A DNA stretch of 64,000 bases from Gemmatimonadaceae bacterium (GTDB lineage Bacteria > Gemmatimonadota > Gemmatimonadetes > Gemmatimonadales > Gemmatimonadaceae), in assembly GCA_019637445.1 (NCBI GenBank), contig JAHBVS010000002.1:372001-436000 (forward strand), in the 5' to 3' direction. Each line of letters opens with the position of its first letter. Position 1 is the stretch's first letter. The position numbers and the translations under genes are program-made. This document shows positions 31,999 through 39,296 of the stretch, piece by piece. The notes beneath the pieces are model-generated. The model searched no databases and had not been told where the DNA came from. It worked only from the letters and a program-made list of their open reading frames with translations.

Positions 31999-32619
31999 AT
32001 GTTGAGTCTCCCGACTTCCGCCTCTACCGCATTGCGGCGCACGCTTTCCCTTGCCGCGCTGCTCGTGGCCGTTCCCGCGACGCTGGCTGCGCAGGACAAG
32101 ACGCTGCTCGGCAATGGCATCTCCAGCAGCGGCGGGATGGGCGGGCCGGTGCTCAAGGTGAGCAAGGTGGCCGGGACCTCGTCGATCTTCATGGGCGGCC
32201 GCGGCGGTTGGGTGATCAATCGCAAGTTCATCCTTGGCGGCGGCGGGTGGGGGCTGACCAACGAGAACATTCGCGCCAGCGACATCGGCGACGGGCGCGC
32301 GCGCCTGCAGATGGGCTACGGCGGCCTGGAGCTCGGCTACATGCACGACGTGAGCAGGCTCGTGCACTGGTCCGGCCACCTGCTGCTCGGCGGGGGCGGC
32401 GCGTCCTGGGATCCGCCGGCGGCAGCGAGCGACAACGAGGAGACCAGCTTCGCCGTCGTCGAGCCGGAACTGCATCTGGTCTTGAACGTCACGAGCTTCT
32501 TCCGGATCGGTGCCGGCGCGAGCTACCGAGTGGTGACCGGCCCTGGACTGCGTGAGGTGTCGGGGAAGGACCTGAGCGGCGCCGCTGGCGTGCTGGTCTT
32601 CAAGTTTGGTGCCTTCTAG
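31999..32619 (+). CDS. Small secreted beta-barrel-like protein
   Basis: The 206-residue product has a signal peptide (LSLAALLVAVPATLAAQ). The mature protein is Gly-rich, with alternating strands (FILGGGGWGLTNENI, LELGYMHDVSRLVHWSGH), and ends in phenylalanine (VLVFKFGAF), as outer-membrane barrels do. A role is not evident. Starts at 31999 (ATG) and 31987 (GTG) are both possible; the ATG is preferred because the signal peptide keeps a normal length. It lies 86 bases after the zinc-ribbon gene on the same strand. Confidence 0.65.
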   Translation: MLSLPTSASTALRRTLSLAALLVAVPATLAAQDKTLLGNGISSSGGMGGPVLKVSKVAGTSSIFMGGRGGWVINRKFILGGGGWGLTNENIRASDIGDGRARLQMGYGGLELGYMHDVSRLVHWSGHLLLGGGGASWDPPAAASDNEETSFAVVEPELHLVLNVTSFFRIGAGASYRVVTGPGLREVSGKDLSGAAGVLVFKFGAF

Positions 32620-32700
32620 GCCAGGGCCTGCCGTTCCAGCAGTTGCCACAATGTGATAGTAGGGGCTGCGCCGATCGTCCCCGGCCGCGCAATTAGCGGT

Positions 32701-32719
32701 GCCGGGGGCGTCCCCCGGC
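32701..32719. terminator. Perfect 8-bp hairpin before the next plus-strand gene
   Basis: GCCGGGGG (32701-32708) and CCCCCGGC (32712-32719) flank a CGT loop. The hairpin follows the barrel-like gene by 81 bases and precedes the ATG at 32733 by 13 bases. It may end the upstream transcript or form a leader structure. There is no T-run. Confidence 0.4.
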
Positions 32720-32732
32720 CGGGGAGCGATGT

Positions 32733-33326
32733 ATGGCAGAGGCGTCGAAGCGCGGCAGGGATTTCACCGACTCGTTCGGTCTTGAGGTTGAGCGCCTACT
32801 GAAGGCGCTCCCCACCAACGCTCCCAGCGCGCGAAGTTCGGGCGCTATTCCGATACCAGCGGCGGCGCGGCTTGATGCTACGCCCGCGTTCACGCAATCG
32901 GTGCCGGTGTTTCCGCTGGCGCCGGCCGTTGCGGCTTCGACTCCGTGCTCGTCGTCCACTCCGACCGGCGCGCCCCGGCGAGTCTCTTTGGGCACCAATT
33001 CGGCCTCCGTTCGCGCCGCCCAGTTCGCCACGCCCGCGCGTGGGGCCTGGGCGCGGGCCGCCCTGGCGCTTGTGCTCGCGGTGGGGGTGATCTGGTGGCC
33101 GTACCCTGCATCCTGCGGGTTGCTGCTTGGGTCCTACGCGGCGGTGGTGCTGAGCGTGACCGTGGTCGGCGCCTGGACCTCGTGGCTGGCGTGGCGCGCA
33201 CAGGTGCCGACCGCGCACGTGATTGGGCTCGGCGTGTCGTACTGGGGGATTGTGCTGGCGGCCGAGCTGGTGTTGCCGCGGATTGGATACGCTTCGGTGG
33301 AGGCGGGCTGGCGCTGCGTGGGCTAA
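32733..33326 (+). CDS. Hypothetical protein with Ala/Ser/Pro-rich N-terminus and membrane C-terminus
   Basis: The 197-residue product has a charged start (MAEASKRGRDF), a low-complexity Ala/Pro/Ser/Thr-rich stretch to about residue 100, then three hydrophobic helices (ALALVLAVGVIWWPY, LLLGSYAAVVLSVTVVGAW, VIGLGVSYWGIVLAAELVL). No known domain is recognised. The frame is supported by the membrane pattern, but the N-terminal half could be partly spurious. It follows a GC-rich hairpin and may be a single-gene transcript. Confidence 0.5.
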   Translation: MAEASKRGRDFTDSFGLEVERLLKALPTNAPSARSSGAIPIPAAARLDATPAFTQSVPVFPLAPAVAASTPCSSSTPTGAPRRVSLGTNSASVRAAQFATPARGAWARAALALVLAVGVIWWPYPASCGLLLGSYAAVVLSVTVVGAWTSWLAWRAQVPTAHVIGLGVSYWGIVLAAELVLPRIGYASVEAGWRCVG

Positions 33327-33370
33327 GGCCAAGCTGGGTCGCTTCGTGACCGGAGCGACGGTTGGGCGGG

Positions 33371-33376
33371 TAGATT
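33371..33376 (+). promoter_or_regulatory. Candidate -10 box (TAGATT)
   Basis: TAGATT lies 21 bases before the GTG at 33398. The same hexamer precedes the DinB-like gene at 38065 by six bases. A short leader is implied. Confidence 0.4.
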
Positions 33377-33397
33377 GGTGACAGACCTCCGCCGAGC

Positions 33398-33823
33398 GTG
33401 CCCGTGCGCCTTCCCGTTCGCTTTCGCCTTCTTGTTCTAGGCGGCCTCACGCTGCCGGCGGCGTCGTGCCTGTTCCCGACGGAGGTCTGCGGTTGTTCGC
33501 CTGGCCCCACCGTGGCGATGGTGACGGGTACCGTCGTCGATGCGTCGGACGCGCCGCTGGGTGGCGCACGGGTCTGGTTCACCGGACATCGAACGGGCGC
33601 CGCAGTCGCGGGCCCGCCGTTCTTCTCTAACGTCGTCACGACAGAACCGGACGGCGCGTTCCTGTCTCCTGCCGCTTCCCTCTCAGGCAGCGGTGAACTC
33701 GACGTCCACGCATCCGTGGTTCCGGATGGGAGTTCGGATACGCTGCGGCTCGTCGTCGGTCGCGTTCGGTTCAAGCTCGAGGACCCGCCGGATACGCTCA
33801 CGGTGACGATTCGGTTGCCGTAA
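33398..33823 (+). CDS. Small lipoprotein with carboxypeptidase-regulatory-like domain
   Basis: The 141-residue product has a signal sequence (LLVLGGLTLP) ending in the lipobox PAASC, so it is probably a lipoprotein. The mature part is a beta-sandwich resembling the carboxypeptidase-regulatory-like domain: TVAMVTGTVVDASDAPLGGA, then TTEPDGAFLSP and a final strand DTLTVTIRLP. Such domains act as structural or binding modules. Starts at 33398 and 33404 (both GTG) are possible. The gene converges on the fucosidase gene across a 66-base gap that holds a GC palindrome. Confidence 0.65.
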   Translation: MPVRLPVRFRLLVLGGLTLPAASCLFPTEVCGCSPGPTVAMVTGTVVDASDAPLGGARVWFTGHRTGAAVAGPPFFSNVVTTEPDGAFLSPAASLSGSGELDVHASVVPDGSSDTLRLVVGRVRFKLEDPPDTLTVTIRLP

Positions 33824-33889
33824 GTCCGCCGACGCCGCAGTCGAACCTGCGCGTCGCGCGCGCCGGCGCGCAACCGAGGCGCGTCGAGA

Positions 33890-35317
33890 CTAGGGACCGA
33901 ACGCGCCGATGCGCAGTTCGCCCGTCGGACCCTCGGCGTCGCTCACAACCACTCGCAAGCCATCGGTGGTGACGGAGGGAATCCGCAACAGCCGCCGATA
34001 GCCGACCGTCGTGCCCGTCGCCACTTGCTGCCAAGTGCCGTTCACGTGCGCCTCAAGCGCGTACGCGGCGACCGACTGCCCGTCCTCGATCCACTCACGC
34101 AGGTCCACGATGCCGACCGCACGCGGTGTCGAGAGCATCACGGTGGCCGTCCCGCCGCCACCGCGACGCGGGCGCCAGCGATACTCGCCGCCCTCGGCGA
34201 GATTCTCGGCGAAGGTCGCATCGAGTGCGGCACGCATGCCGAGCAGGCGCGCCGCATCGGTCTCGTGCAGCAGGCCCTCGCGCGTGGGCGGCACGTTGAG
34301 CAGGAGCTTGGAGTTGCGGCCTACGCTGGAGAAGTAGAGGCCGACGAGATCATCGACTGAGCGCACGCGCTCGTTCTCCGCCGGGTGATAGAACCAGCCG
34401 GGCCGGATGGATACGTCGGTCTCGCCGGGGCGCCAGACGGAGCCGCCGCGATCGCCTTCTTGCAGCGAGCGCATCACCTCGTCGCCGCTCAGGCCGGGGA
34501 CGGGGACGATGCTGGGATCCACGGTGGACCAGTTGGTCTCGCCGGCCACGCCGCGCTCATTGCCGATCCAGCGCACGTCGGGCCCGGCGTCGGAGAACAT
34601 CACGGCCGCCGGCTGCAGCTCGCGCACCTTGCCCCAGATGCGCGGCCAATCGTACTCCTGCCGCTTGCCGTTGGGGCCTTCGCCGTTGGCGCCGTCGAAC
34701 CACACCTCGTGGATGTTGCCGTAGCGCGTGAGCAGCTCGGTGAGCTGCGCCTCGTACATATCGTTGTAGCGCGGCGAGTCGCCGTAGACGGGCGCGTTCT
34801 GGTCCCAGGGCGAGAGGTACAGCCCCGCACGCAGGCCCTCGGCGCGGCAGGCGTCGATGAACTCACGCACGACATCGCCACTGCCATTGCGGAACGGCGA
34901 GCTGGCGACGGAATGCGGCGTGGTCGCCGTGGGCCAGAGGCAGAAGCCATCGTGATGCTTGGCCGTGAGGATCATCGCCCTGAAGCCGGCGGCGCGGGCG
35001 GTGCGGGCCCAGGCGCGGGCGTCGAGGGCGCGCGGGTTGAAGATGCGCGGCGACTCGGTGCCGTCGCCCCATTCGCGGTCGGTGTAGGTGTTGACGCCGA
35101 AATGCAGGAACAGCGCGAGCTCGTCGCGCTGCCAGGTGAGTTGCGACTGTGAGGGCTTGGGGCGATTGGCTGTCGCTGCATCGGGCGCACAGCCAGTGAG
35201 CAGCGAGGGCAGGGCGGAGGCGGCCACGGCGGCGCCGGCGGCAGCGGCGCTACTGCCGACGAAGCGGCGACGATTGATGGGGCGGTGCATAGGCTGGCGG
35301 TCAGGATGGTCGGTCAT
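33890..35317 (-). CDS. GH29 alpha-L-fucosidase, Tat-exported lipoprotein
   Basis: The 475-residue product has a Tat motif (NRRRFVGSSAAAAG) followed by a lipobox (LLTGC). The glycoside hydrolase 29 domain is clear: LALFLHFGVNTYTDREWG, ILTAKHHDGFCLWPT, GLYLSPWDQN, and EVWFDGANG with the predicted nucleophile aspartate (about residue 207). A C-terminal beta domain follows (LREWIEDGQSVAAYALEA). It should release alpha-L-fucose from glycans in the periplasm or at the surface. Its ATG overlaps the stop codon of the GH3 gene upstream (ATGA), so the two enzymes are translationally coupled and probably attack the same fucosylated oligosaccharide in succession. Confidence 0.88.
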   Translation of the reverse strand: MTDHPDRQPMHRPINRRRFVGSSAAAAGAAVAASALPSLLTGCAPDAATANRPKPSQSQLTWQRDELALFLHFGVNTYTDREWGDGTESPRIFNPRALDARAWARTARAAGFRAMILTAKHHDGFCLWPTATTPHSVASSPFRNGSGDVVREFIDACRAEGLRAGLYLSPWDQNAPVYGDSPRYNDMYEAQLTELLTRYGNIHEVWFDGANGEGPNGKRQEYDWPRIWGKVRELQPAAVMFSDAGPDVRWIGNERGVAGETNWSTVDPSIVPVPGLSGDEVMRSLQEGDRGGSVWRPGETDVSIRPGWFYHPAENERVRSVDDLVGLYFSSVGRNSKLLLNVPPTREGLLHETDAARLLGMRAALDATFAENLAEGGEYRWRPRRGGGGTATVMLSTPRAVGIVDLREWIEDGQSVAAYALEAHVNGTWQQVATGTTVGYRRLLRIPSVTTDGLRVVVSDAEGPTGELRIGAFGP

Positions 35318-38007
35318 CGGACGACAAGCTCCCCTCGGAGGCGAATGTCACGGGACGATGCGCCGACCTGGATGCGGAAGCGCCCGGGCTCGACGAGCCA
35401 GTTGAGGTTGGCGTCGAGCATCTGCAACTGTGCGCGGGTGATGCGGAAGCTCACTTCACGCGATTCGCCAGGTGCGAGTGTGATGCGCGTGAAACCGGCG
35501 AGTTGCTGCACCGGGCGTGCGACGGTGGCGAGCAGGTCGCGGATGTAGAGCTGCACCACTTCATCGCCCGCACGTGGGCCCGTGTTCCTGATGGTGGCGT
35601 ACACGGTGGCGGAGCCGTCGGCGGTGATGGTGTCCGGTGTGATGCGCAGGCCGGAGTACGCGAAGGTCGTGTAGCTGAGGCCGTAGCCGAAGGGGAAGAG
35701 CGGATGGCCCGTGAGGTCGACGTAGTCGTCGCCGCGGCCGGTGGGCTTGTGGTCATACGTGAGCGGCAGCTGGCCTTCGCTCACGGGGAAGGTGATTGGG
35801 AGGCGGCCGGCGGGGTTCGCGTCGCCGAAGAGCACGTCGGCGATGGCGTTGCCGCCTTCGTCGCCGGGATATCCCGCGAACAGCACGGCGTCCACTTGGT
35901 CAAGCCAGGATGACATCGTGACGGCACTGCCTCCGACGATGATCACGACGACGATGGCGCCCGTCCTGGAGACCGCGCGAATCAGGTCCTCCTGCCGGCC
36001 CGGCAGGCGCAACGATGCACGGTCTCTGAACTCGCCTTCCTCGACGCCTGCGACCACGACTGCGACAGCCGCCTCCGTGGCCGCCGCCGCCGCATCGCGA
36101 ATCCGCTGACGATAGTCCGTCTCGCTCGGGACTCCGGCATCCCATATGAGCCTTACCCTGGCATTGCCGGTGCTCTCGAAGTACTCAAGGCGGATCTCGT
36201 GCGTCGAGCCGGGCAACAGCTGAACGTCCGCAAGCGTTGTGCCGGCCGAACGCTTCTCCCAGTTGTCGATCGTGAGGTTGCCGTCGATCCAGAGGCGGAA
36301 GCCGTCGTTGGCCTCGACGCCGATGCGTTGGACGCCACCCTGCGGGACGGTGATGCGACCGGTCCAGCGTACCGAGTACCAGTCGAACGGGATGCCACGT
36401 GCTGGAGCGCTCAGCGTCCAACCGAAGTTGATCTGGGCGTCGGTGCGAGTGAGCGTTGGCGTACCGCTGAGGGCGTTGTTCGCGAAGTACTCACCGCGGA
36501 GGCCTGCGGCTGTGGGGGCGCGCGCAGCGGACCCGCGCGCTGCTCTCTCCCCGTTCGAGTGCGACAGCGCCTCGCTGGGCACCACGACGTACAACGGGGC
36601 CAGTCGCCCGGGGCCTTCGGCGTACGTGACCTTGGTCGTGGGAACGGCGGCGCGAATCGCGTCAAGAATCGATACCGGCGCCACTCCGCGGCCGGAGTAA
36701 CCGCCACTGCGGGCTTCGACGGCGTCCGGTCCGATAACCGCAATGCTCGGCACGCCTCGATGAAGCGGCAGCACCCATGGCTTGTTGCGCAACAGCACCA
36801 GTGACCTGCGCGCCGCGTCGCGGGCCAAGGCGCGCGACGCGGCGAGATTGGCCAGATGCCCCGCCGAGTCCGGGTCCACATACGGCCGCTCGAACAACCC
36901 GAGCTCGAACTTGGCGCGCAGCACGCGCGCGACCGCTGCGTTCATCACGGAGTCGGACACCAGCCCGCGGCGAAAGGCCTCAAGGTACGGGCGATGCTGC
37001 GGCCACTCCGACTGGAAGACGACGTCGAGCCCAGCCGCATACGCGCGCTGCGTCGCTGTCGCCGTGCTGGCCTCGGTGAAGTGCAGCACCGTCGCGCCGC
37101 CAGTCGCAGCGGCGTCGGAGATGATGATGCCCTTGAAGCCCCAGTCACCCTTCACGATGCCATTGAGCAGCGGGCCGTTCTGCGTGGCGGGCAACCCGTC
37201 CACGGAGTTGTAGGCCGTCATCACCGAACGCGCGCCGGTCTCGGTGATCAGCGACCTAAACGGCGGCAGGAATCGCTCGTGGAGCATCCGCGTGCTGACA
37301 TCTATAGGATAGCTGTCGCGGCCGCCCTCGCCGACGTTGGCCACAAGGTGCTTGGGCGTCGTGATAATGCCCGCCGACTCGAAGGCGCGCACGAAGTTGC
37401 GGCCCATCACGCCGGTGAGATAGCCGTCCTCGCCGAAGGTCTCCTCGACGCGGCCCCAGCGCACGTCGCTGGCGATGTTCACCACGGGCGAGAGCACCAT
37501 CCGCACGCCGCGCGCCCTCGTCTCACGCGCCACCGTCTCGCTCACACGCGCGACCAGTGCGCTGTCCCAACTCGCCGCCATCCCGATGGCCTGCGGATAC
37601 ACCAGCGCGCCCTCACGCATCAGGCCGTGCAGGGCTTCATCAAATGGGATGATAGGGATGCCCAGCCGCGTGCGTTCCACGAAGTGCCGCTGGATGGCGT
37701 TCACCCGCTCCGCGTGTGCACGCGCGGCCTGCGTGGCCGGAATGCTGGTGTCAGCGCTGATCTGCAGGCCGAAGGCGCCGTGCGAGTAATCGTGCGAAGG
37801 GTCGTCGAGGCTGCCGGGGATCATGAAGAGCTGCCAGAACTTCTCCTCCAGCGTCATCCGCGGGATGAGGTCGGCGACTCGTTCCGCGATGCTGAGGCTG
37901 GGATTGCGGTATGGCGCGTTGCGCGGCGGGGCGGCTTCTTGCGAGGCGAGCGGAAGCGCGCTGGCCAGCACGAGGATCGGCAGCACGCGGCGAAGGCGAA
38001 GGGGCAT
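35314..38007 (-). CDS. GH3 beta-glucosidase-like protein with inserted PA14 domain
   Basis: The 897-residue product has a signal peptide (LPILVLASALPLASQ). The GH3 N-terminal barrel contains RMVLSPVVNIASDVRWG and FGEDGYLTGVMG, with TPKHLVAN, and ends at GIIISDAAATGG, which holds the predicted nucleophile aspartate. The second GH3 domain follows (SLVLLRNKPWVLPL). A PA14 domain is inserted (GLRGEYFANNALSG, NDGFRLWIDGN) and a C-terminal fibronectin III-like domain ends the chain (PGRFRIQVGASS). Inserted PA14 domains shape substrate range in such beta-glucosidases. The bond cleaved is not certain. It is the first gene of a two-gene operon with the GH29 fucosidase. Confidence 0.9.
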   Translation of the reverse strand: MPLRLRRVLPILVLASALPLASQEAAPPRNAPYRNPSLSIAERVADLIPRMTLEEKFWQLFMIPGSLDDPSHDYSHGAFGLQISADTSIPATQAARAHAERVNAIQRHFVERTRLGIPIIPFDEALHGLMREGALVYPQAIGMAASWDSALVARVSETVARETRARGVRMVLSPVVNIASDVRWGRVEETFGEDGYLTGVMGRNFVRAFESAGIITTPKHLVANVGEGGRDSYPIDVSTRMLHERFLPPFRSLITETGARSVMTAYNSVDGLPATQNGPLLNGIVKGDWGFKGIIISDAAATGGATVLHFTEASTATATQRAYAAGLDVVFQSEWPQHRPYLEAFRRGLVSDSVMNAAVARVLRAKFELGLFERPYVDPDSAGHLANLAASRALARDAARRSLVLLRNKPWVLPLHRGVPSIAVIGPDAVEARSGGYSGRGVAPVSILDAIRAAVPTTKVTYAEGPGRLAPLYVVVPSEALSHSNGERAARGSAARAPTAAGLRGEYFANNALSGTPTLTRTDAQINFGWTLSAPARGIPFDWYSVRWTGRITVPQGGVQRIGVEANDGFRLWIDGNLTIDNWEKRSAGTTLADVQLLPGSTHEIRLEYFESTGNARVRLIWDAGVPSETDYRQRIRDAAAAATEAAVAVVVAGVEEGEFRDRASLRLPGRQEDLIRAVSRTGAIVVVIIVGGSAVTMSSWLDQVDAVLFAGYPGDEGGNAIADVLFGDANPAGRLPITFPVSEGQLPLTYDHKPTGRGDDYVDLTGHPLFPFGYGLSYTTFAYSGLRITPDTITADGSATVYATIRNTGPRAGDEVVQLYIRDLLATVARPVQQLAGFTRITLAPGESREVSFRITRAQLQMLDANLNWLVEPGRFRIQVGASSRDIRLRGELVVR

Positions 38008-38052
38008 CGGCCGAATCTACAGCCACCTGCGCGCCTGCACAGCACGAGGGCG

Positions 38053-38058
38053 TAGATT
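38053..38058 (+). promoter_or_regulatory. Candidate -10 box (TAGATT) of DinB-like gene
   Basis: TAGATT ends six bases before the ATG at 38065. Transcription would start at or near the start codon, making the mRNA leaderless. Confidence 0.5.
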
Positions 38059-38064
38059 GTCCCG

Positions 38065-38607
38065 ATGCGCGAATCCCGTCAGCTGCTGCGCCACTTCCTT
38101 GCCGCCCTCGCGTACCGCACGCAGAAGGCCTTGCGTGGCGCACCGGCAGATTTCGCGGACTTCCGCGCCGCGCCCACGGCCCGCACGCCGCACGAACTCC
38201 TCTGGCATATGACGGGCCTGATCGGCTTTGCCCGCACCTTCTTTCACGGTGGAAGCTTCGCGCCGCCGCCGGTCGCCACGCTGGCCGAGGAAGTCGCGCG
38301 CTTCCACAAGCAACTGGAGTTGCTCGCCGGCGATCTTGCCGACGCCTCGCTGACCAGCAGCCTGAGCGACGAGCAACTGCTGCAGGGCCCGCTCGCCGAC
38401 GCGATGACGCACGTCGGCCAGTTGGCGATGCTACGCCGACTGCACGGAGAACCCGTGCCGAGCGAGAACTTCATCCACGCGGATGTGGATGTCGCGAACC
38501 TCACGAGCGCGCAGGCCGAGCCGCGCGCCCCCGATGCTTGGTGGCGAGCGGACCAAGGGCCGCTACCGCCCGGGCCGTTACGCCCGGACGGGACGCTGGA
38601 AGACTAG
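38065..38607 (+). CDS. DinB-like four-helix protein
   Basis: The 180-residue product has the pattern of the DinB/YfiT superfamily. A first helix is followed by TPHELLWHMTGLIGFAR, with a metal-ligand-type histidine, and a later helix DAMTHVGQLAMLRRLHG carries the second histidine. Such proteins are metal-binding four-helix bundles, including thiol transferases and stress-induced proteins of unknown reaction. The final 30 residues are Pro/Gly-rich and not part of the fold. It is divergent from the GH3 gene, with a 57-base gap that holds its TAGATT box. Confidence 0.8.
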   Translation: MRESRQLLRHFLAALAYRTQKALRGAPADFADFRAAPTARTPHELLWHMTGLIGFARTFFHGGSFAPPPVATLAEEVARFHKQLELLAGDLADASLTSSLSDEQLLQGPLADAMTHVGQLAMLRRLHGEPVPSENFIHADVDVANLTSAQAEPRAPDAWWRADQGPLPPGPLRPDGTLED

Positions 38608-38653
38608 CGGCGAACGACTGGCGCCTGACAACTGGCGGCGGACGACTCGCGCC
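38608..38653. repeat. Short imperfect direct repeat
   Basis: CGGCGAACGACTGGCGCC (38608-38625) and CGGCGGACGACTCGCGCC (38636-38653) agree at 16 of 18 bases, 28 bases apart. They fill the gap between the convergent DinB-like and small exported protein genes. No function is evident. Confidence 0.5.
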
Positions 38654-38664
38654 GCGCCTTGGCG

Positions 38665-39120
38665 CTACGGCTTGATGACGGGCCCGGCGCTGTCGGCGTC
38701 TGGCCTGCGGCTGATCGGATTCACGCCGAGTCCACTGATCTGGCCGTTGGGCTCCATCACGAAGCGGTAGACCACGGGTTCGGTCATCGACGACATTTGC
38801 GCCGTCTGCCAGTACTGCCGCTTGCCGCCGCGCCAGGCGAACTGCTCCTCGAGGATCTTTACGAAGTCCCCCGCGCGCATCGCGATCTGCGACATGCCTT
38901 CGAGCACGCCGTCGCGACCGCCGAGGTCATTGAGCAGGTTGGCGGTCATGTGCGCGGCTGCGCTGTCGGCGTTGGACGCCCGGAACCACTCCGCGAACTT
39001 GCGGCCGAACTCGAGGGAGTCCTTTTGGAGCGGCTCCTGCGCGGCGGCGGGCAGCGCGAGGCTGGCGGTGAGCAGGGCGGCGGCAAGGCCGCGGGCGGCG
39101 AATCGAGTGGACGTGCGCAT
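38665..39120 (-). CDS. Small exported protein, DUF3887/SnoaL-like
   Basis: The 151-residue product has a signal peptide (FAARGLAAALLTASLALPAAAQ region). A domain follows that resembles the cone-shaped NTF2-like folds: GRKFAEWFRASNADSAAAHM, EGMSQIAMRAGDF and FVMEPNGQISGLGVNP. DUF3887-type domains of this shape often occur with peptidases and beta-lactamase-family hydrolases, and such a hydrolase gene is divergent next door. The function is unknown. The ATG at 39120 is preferred over the longer frame because it starts the signal peptide. Confidence 0.65.
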   Translation of the reverse strand: MRTSTRFAARGLAAALLTASLALPAAAQEPLQKDSLEFGRKFAEWFRASNADSAAAHMTANLLNDLGGRDGVLEGMSQIAMRAGDFVKILEEQFAWRGGKRQYWQTAQMSSMTEPVVYRFVMEPNGQISGLGVNPISRRPDADSAGPVIKP

Positions 39121-39267
39121 TGAGTCTCCGTGGTGGCGGTGGTCTGCTCGCCGTACGGCCCGTGGCAGCGTCGGTTTCGTGCGATGGCGAAGCGCTCGCG
39201 CAACTCGCTGCACCCCGTACCTTTAGCTCGGCGCCACGTCAGTGGCGGCCACGTGGCAGTGTGTGCC

Positions 39268-39273
39268 TATTGT
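39268..39273 (+). promoter_or_regulatory. Candidate -10 box (TATTGT) of serine hydrolase gene
   Basis: TATTGT lies 23 bases before the ATG at 39297 in the 176-base divergent region. Nothing else recognisable is in that region. Confidence 0.35.
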
Positions 39274-39296
39274 AAGAACTCCCACTGAGTGAACTG

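Noticed and set aside
33858-33871. GC-only 14-base palindrome (GCGCGCCGGCGCGC) as a terminator
   Set aside because: With no loop and no T-run it cannot form a good hairpin. In such GC-rich DNA it may be chance.
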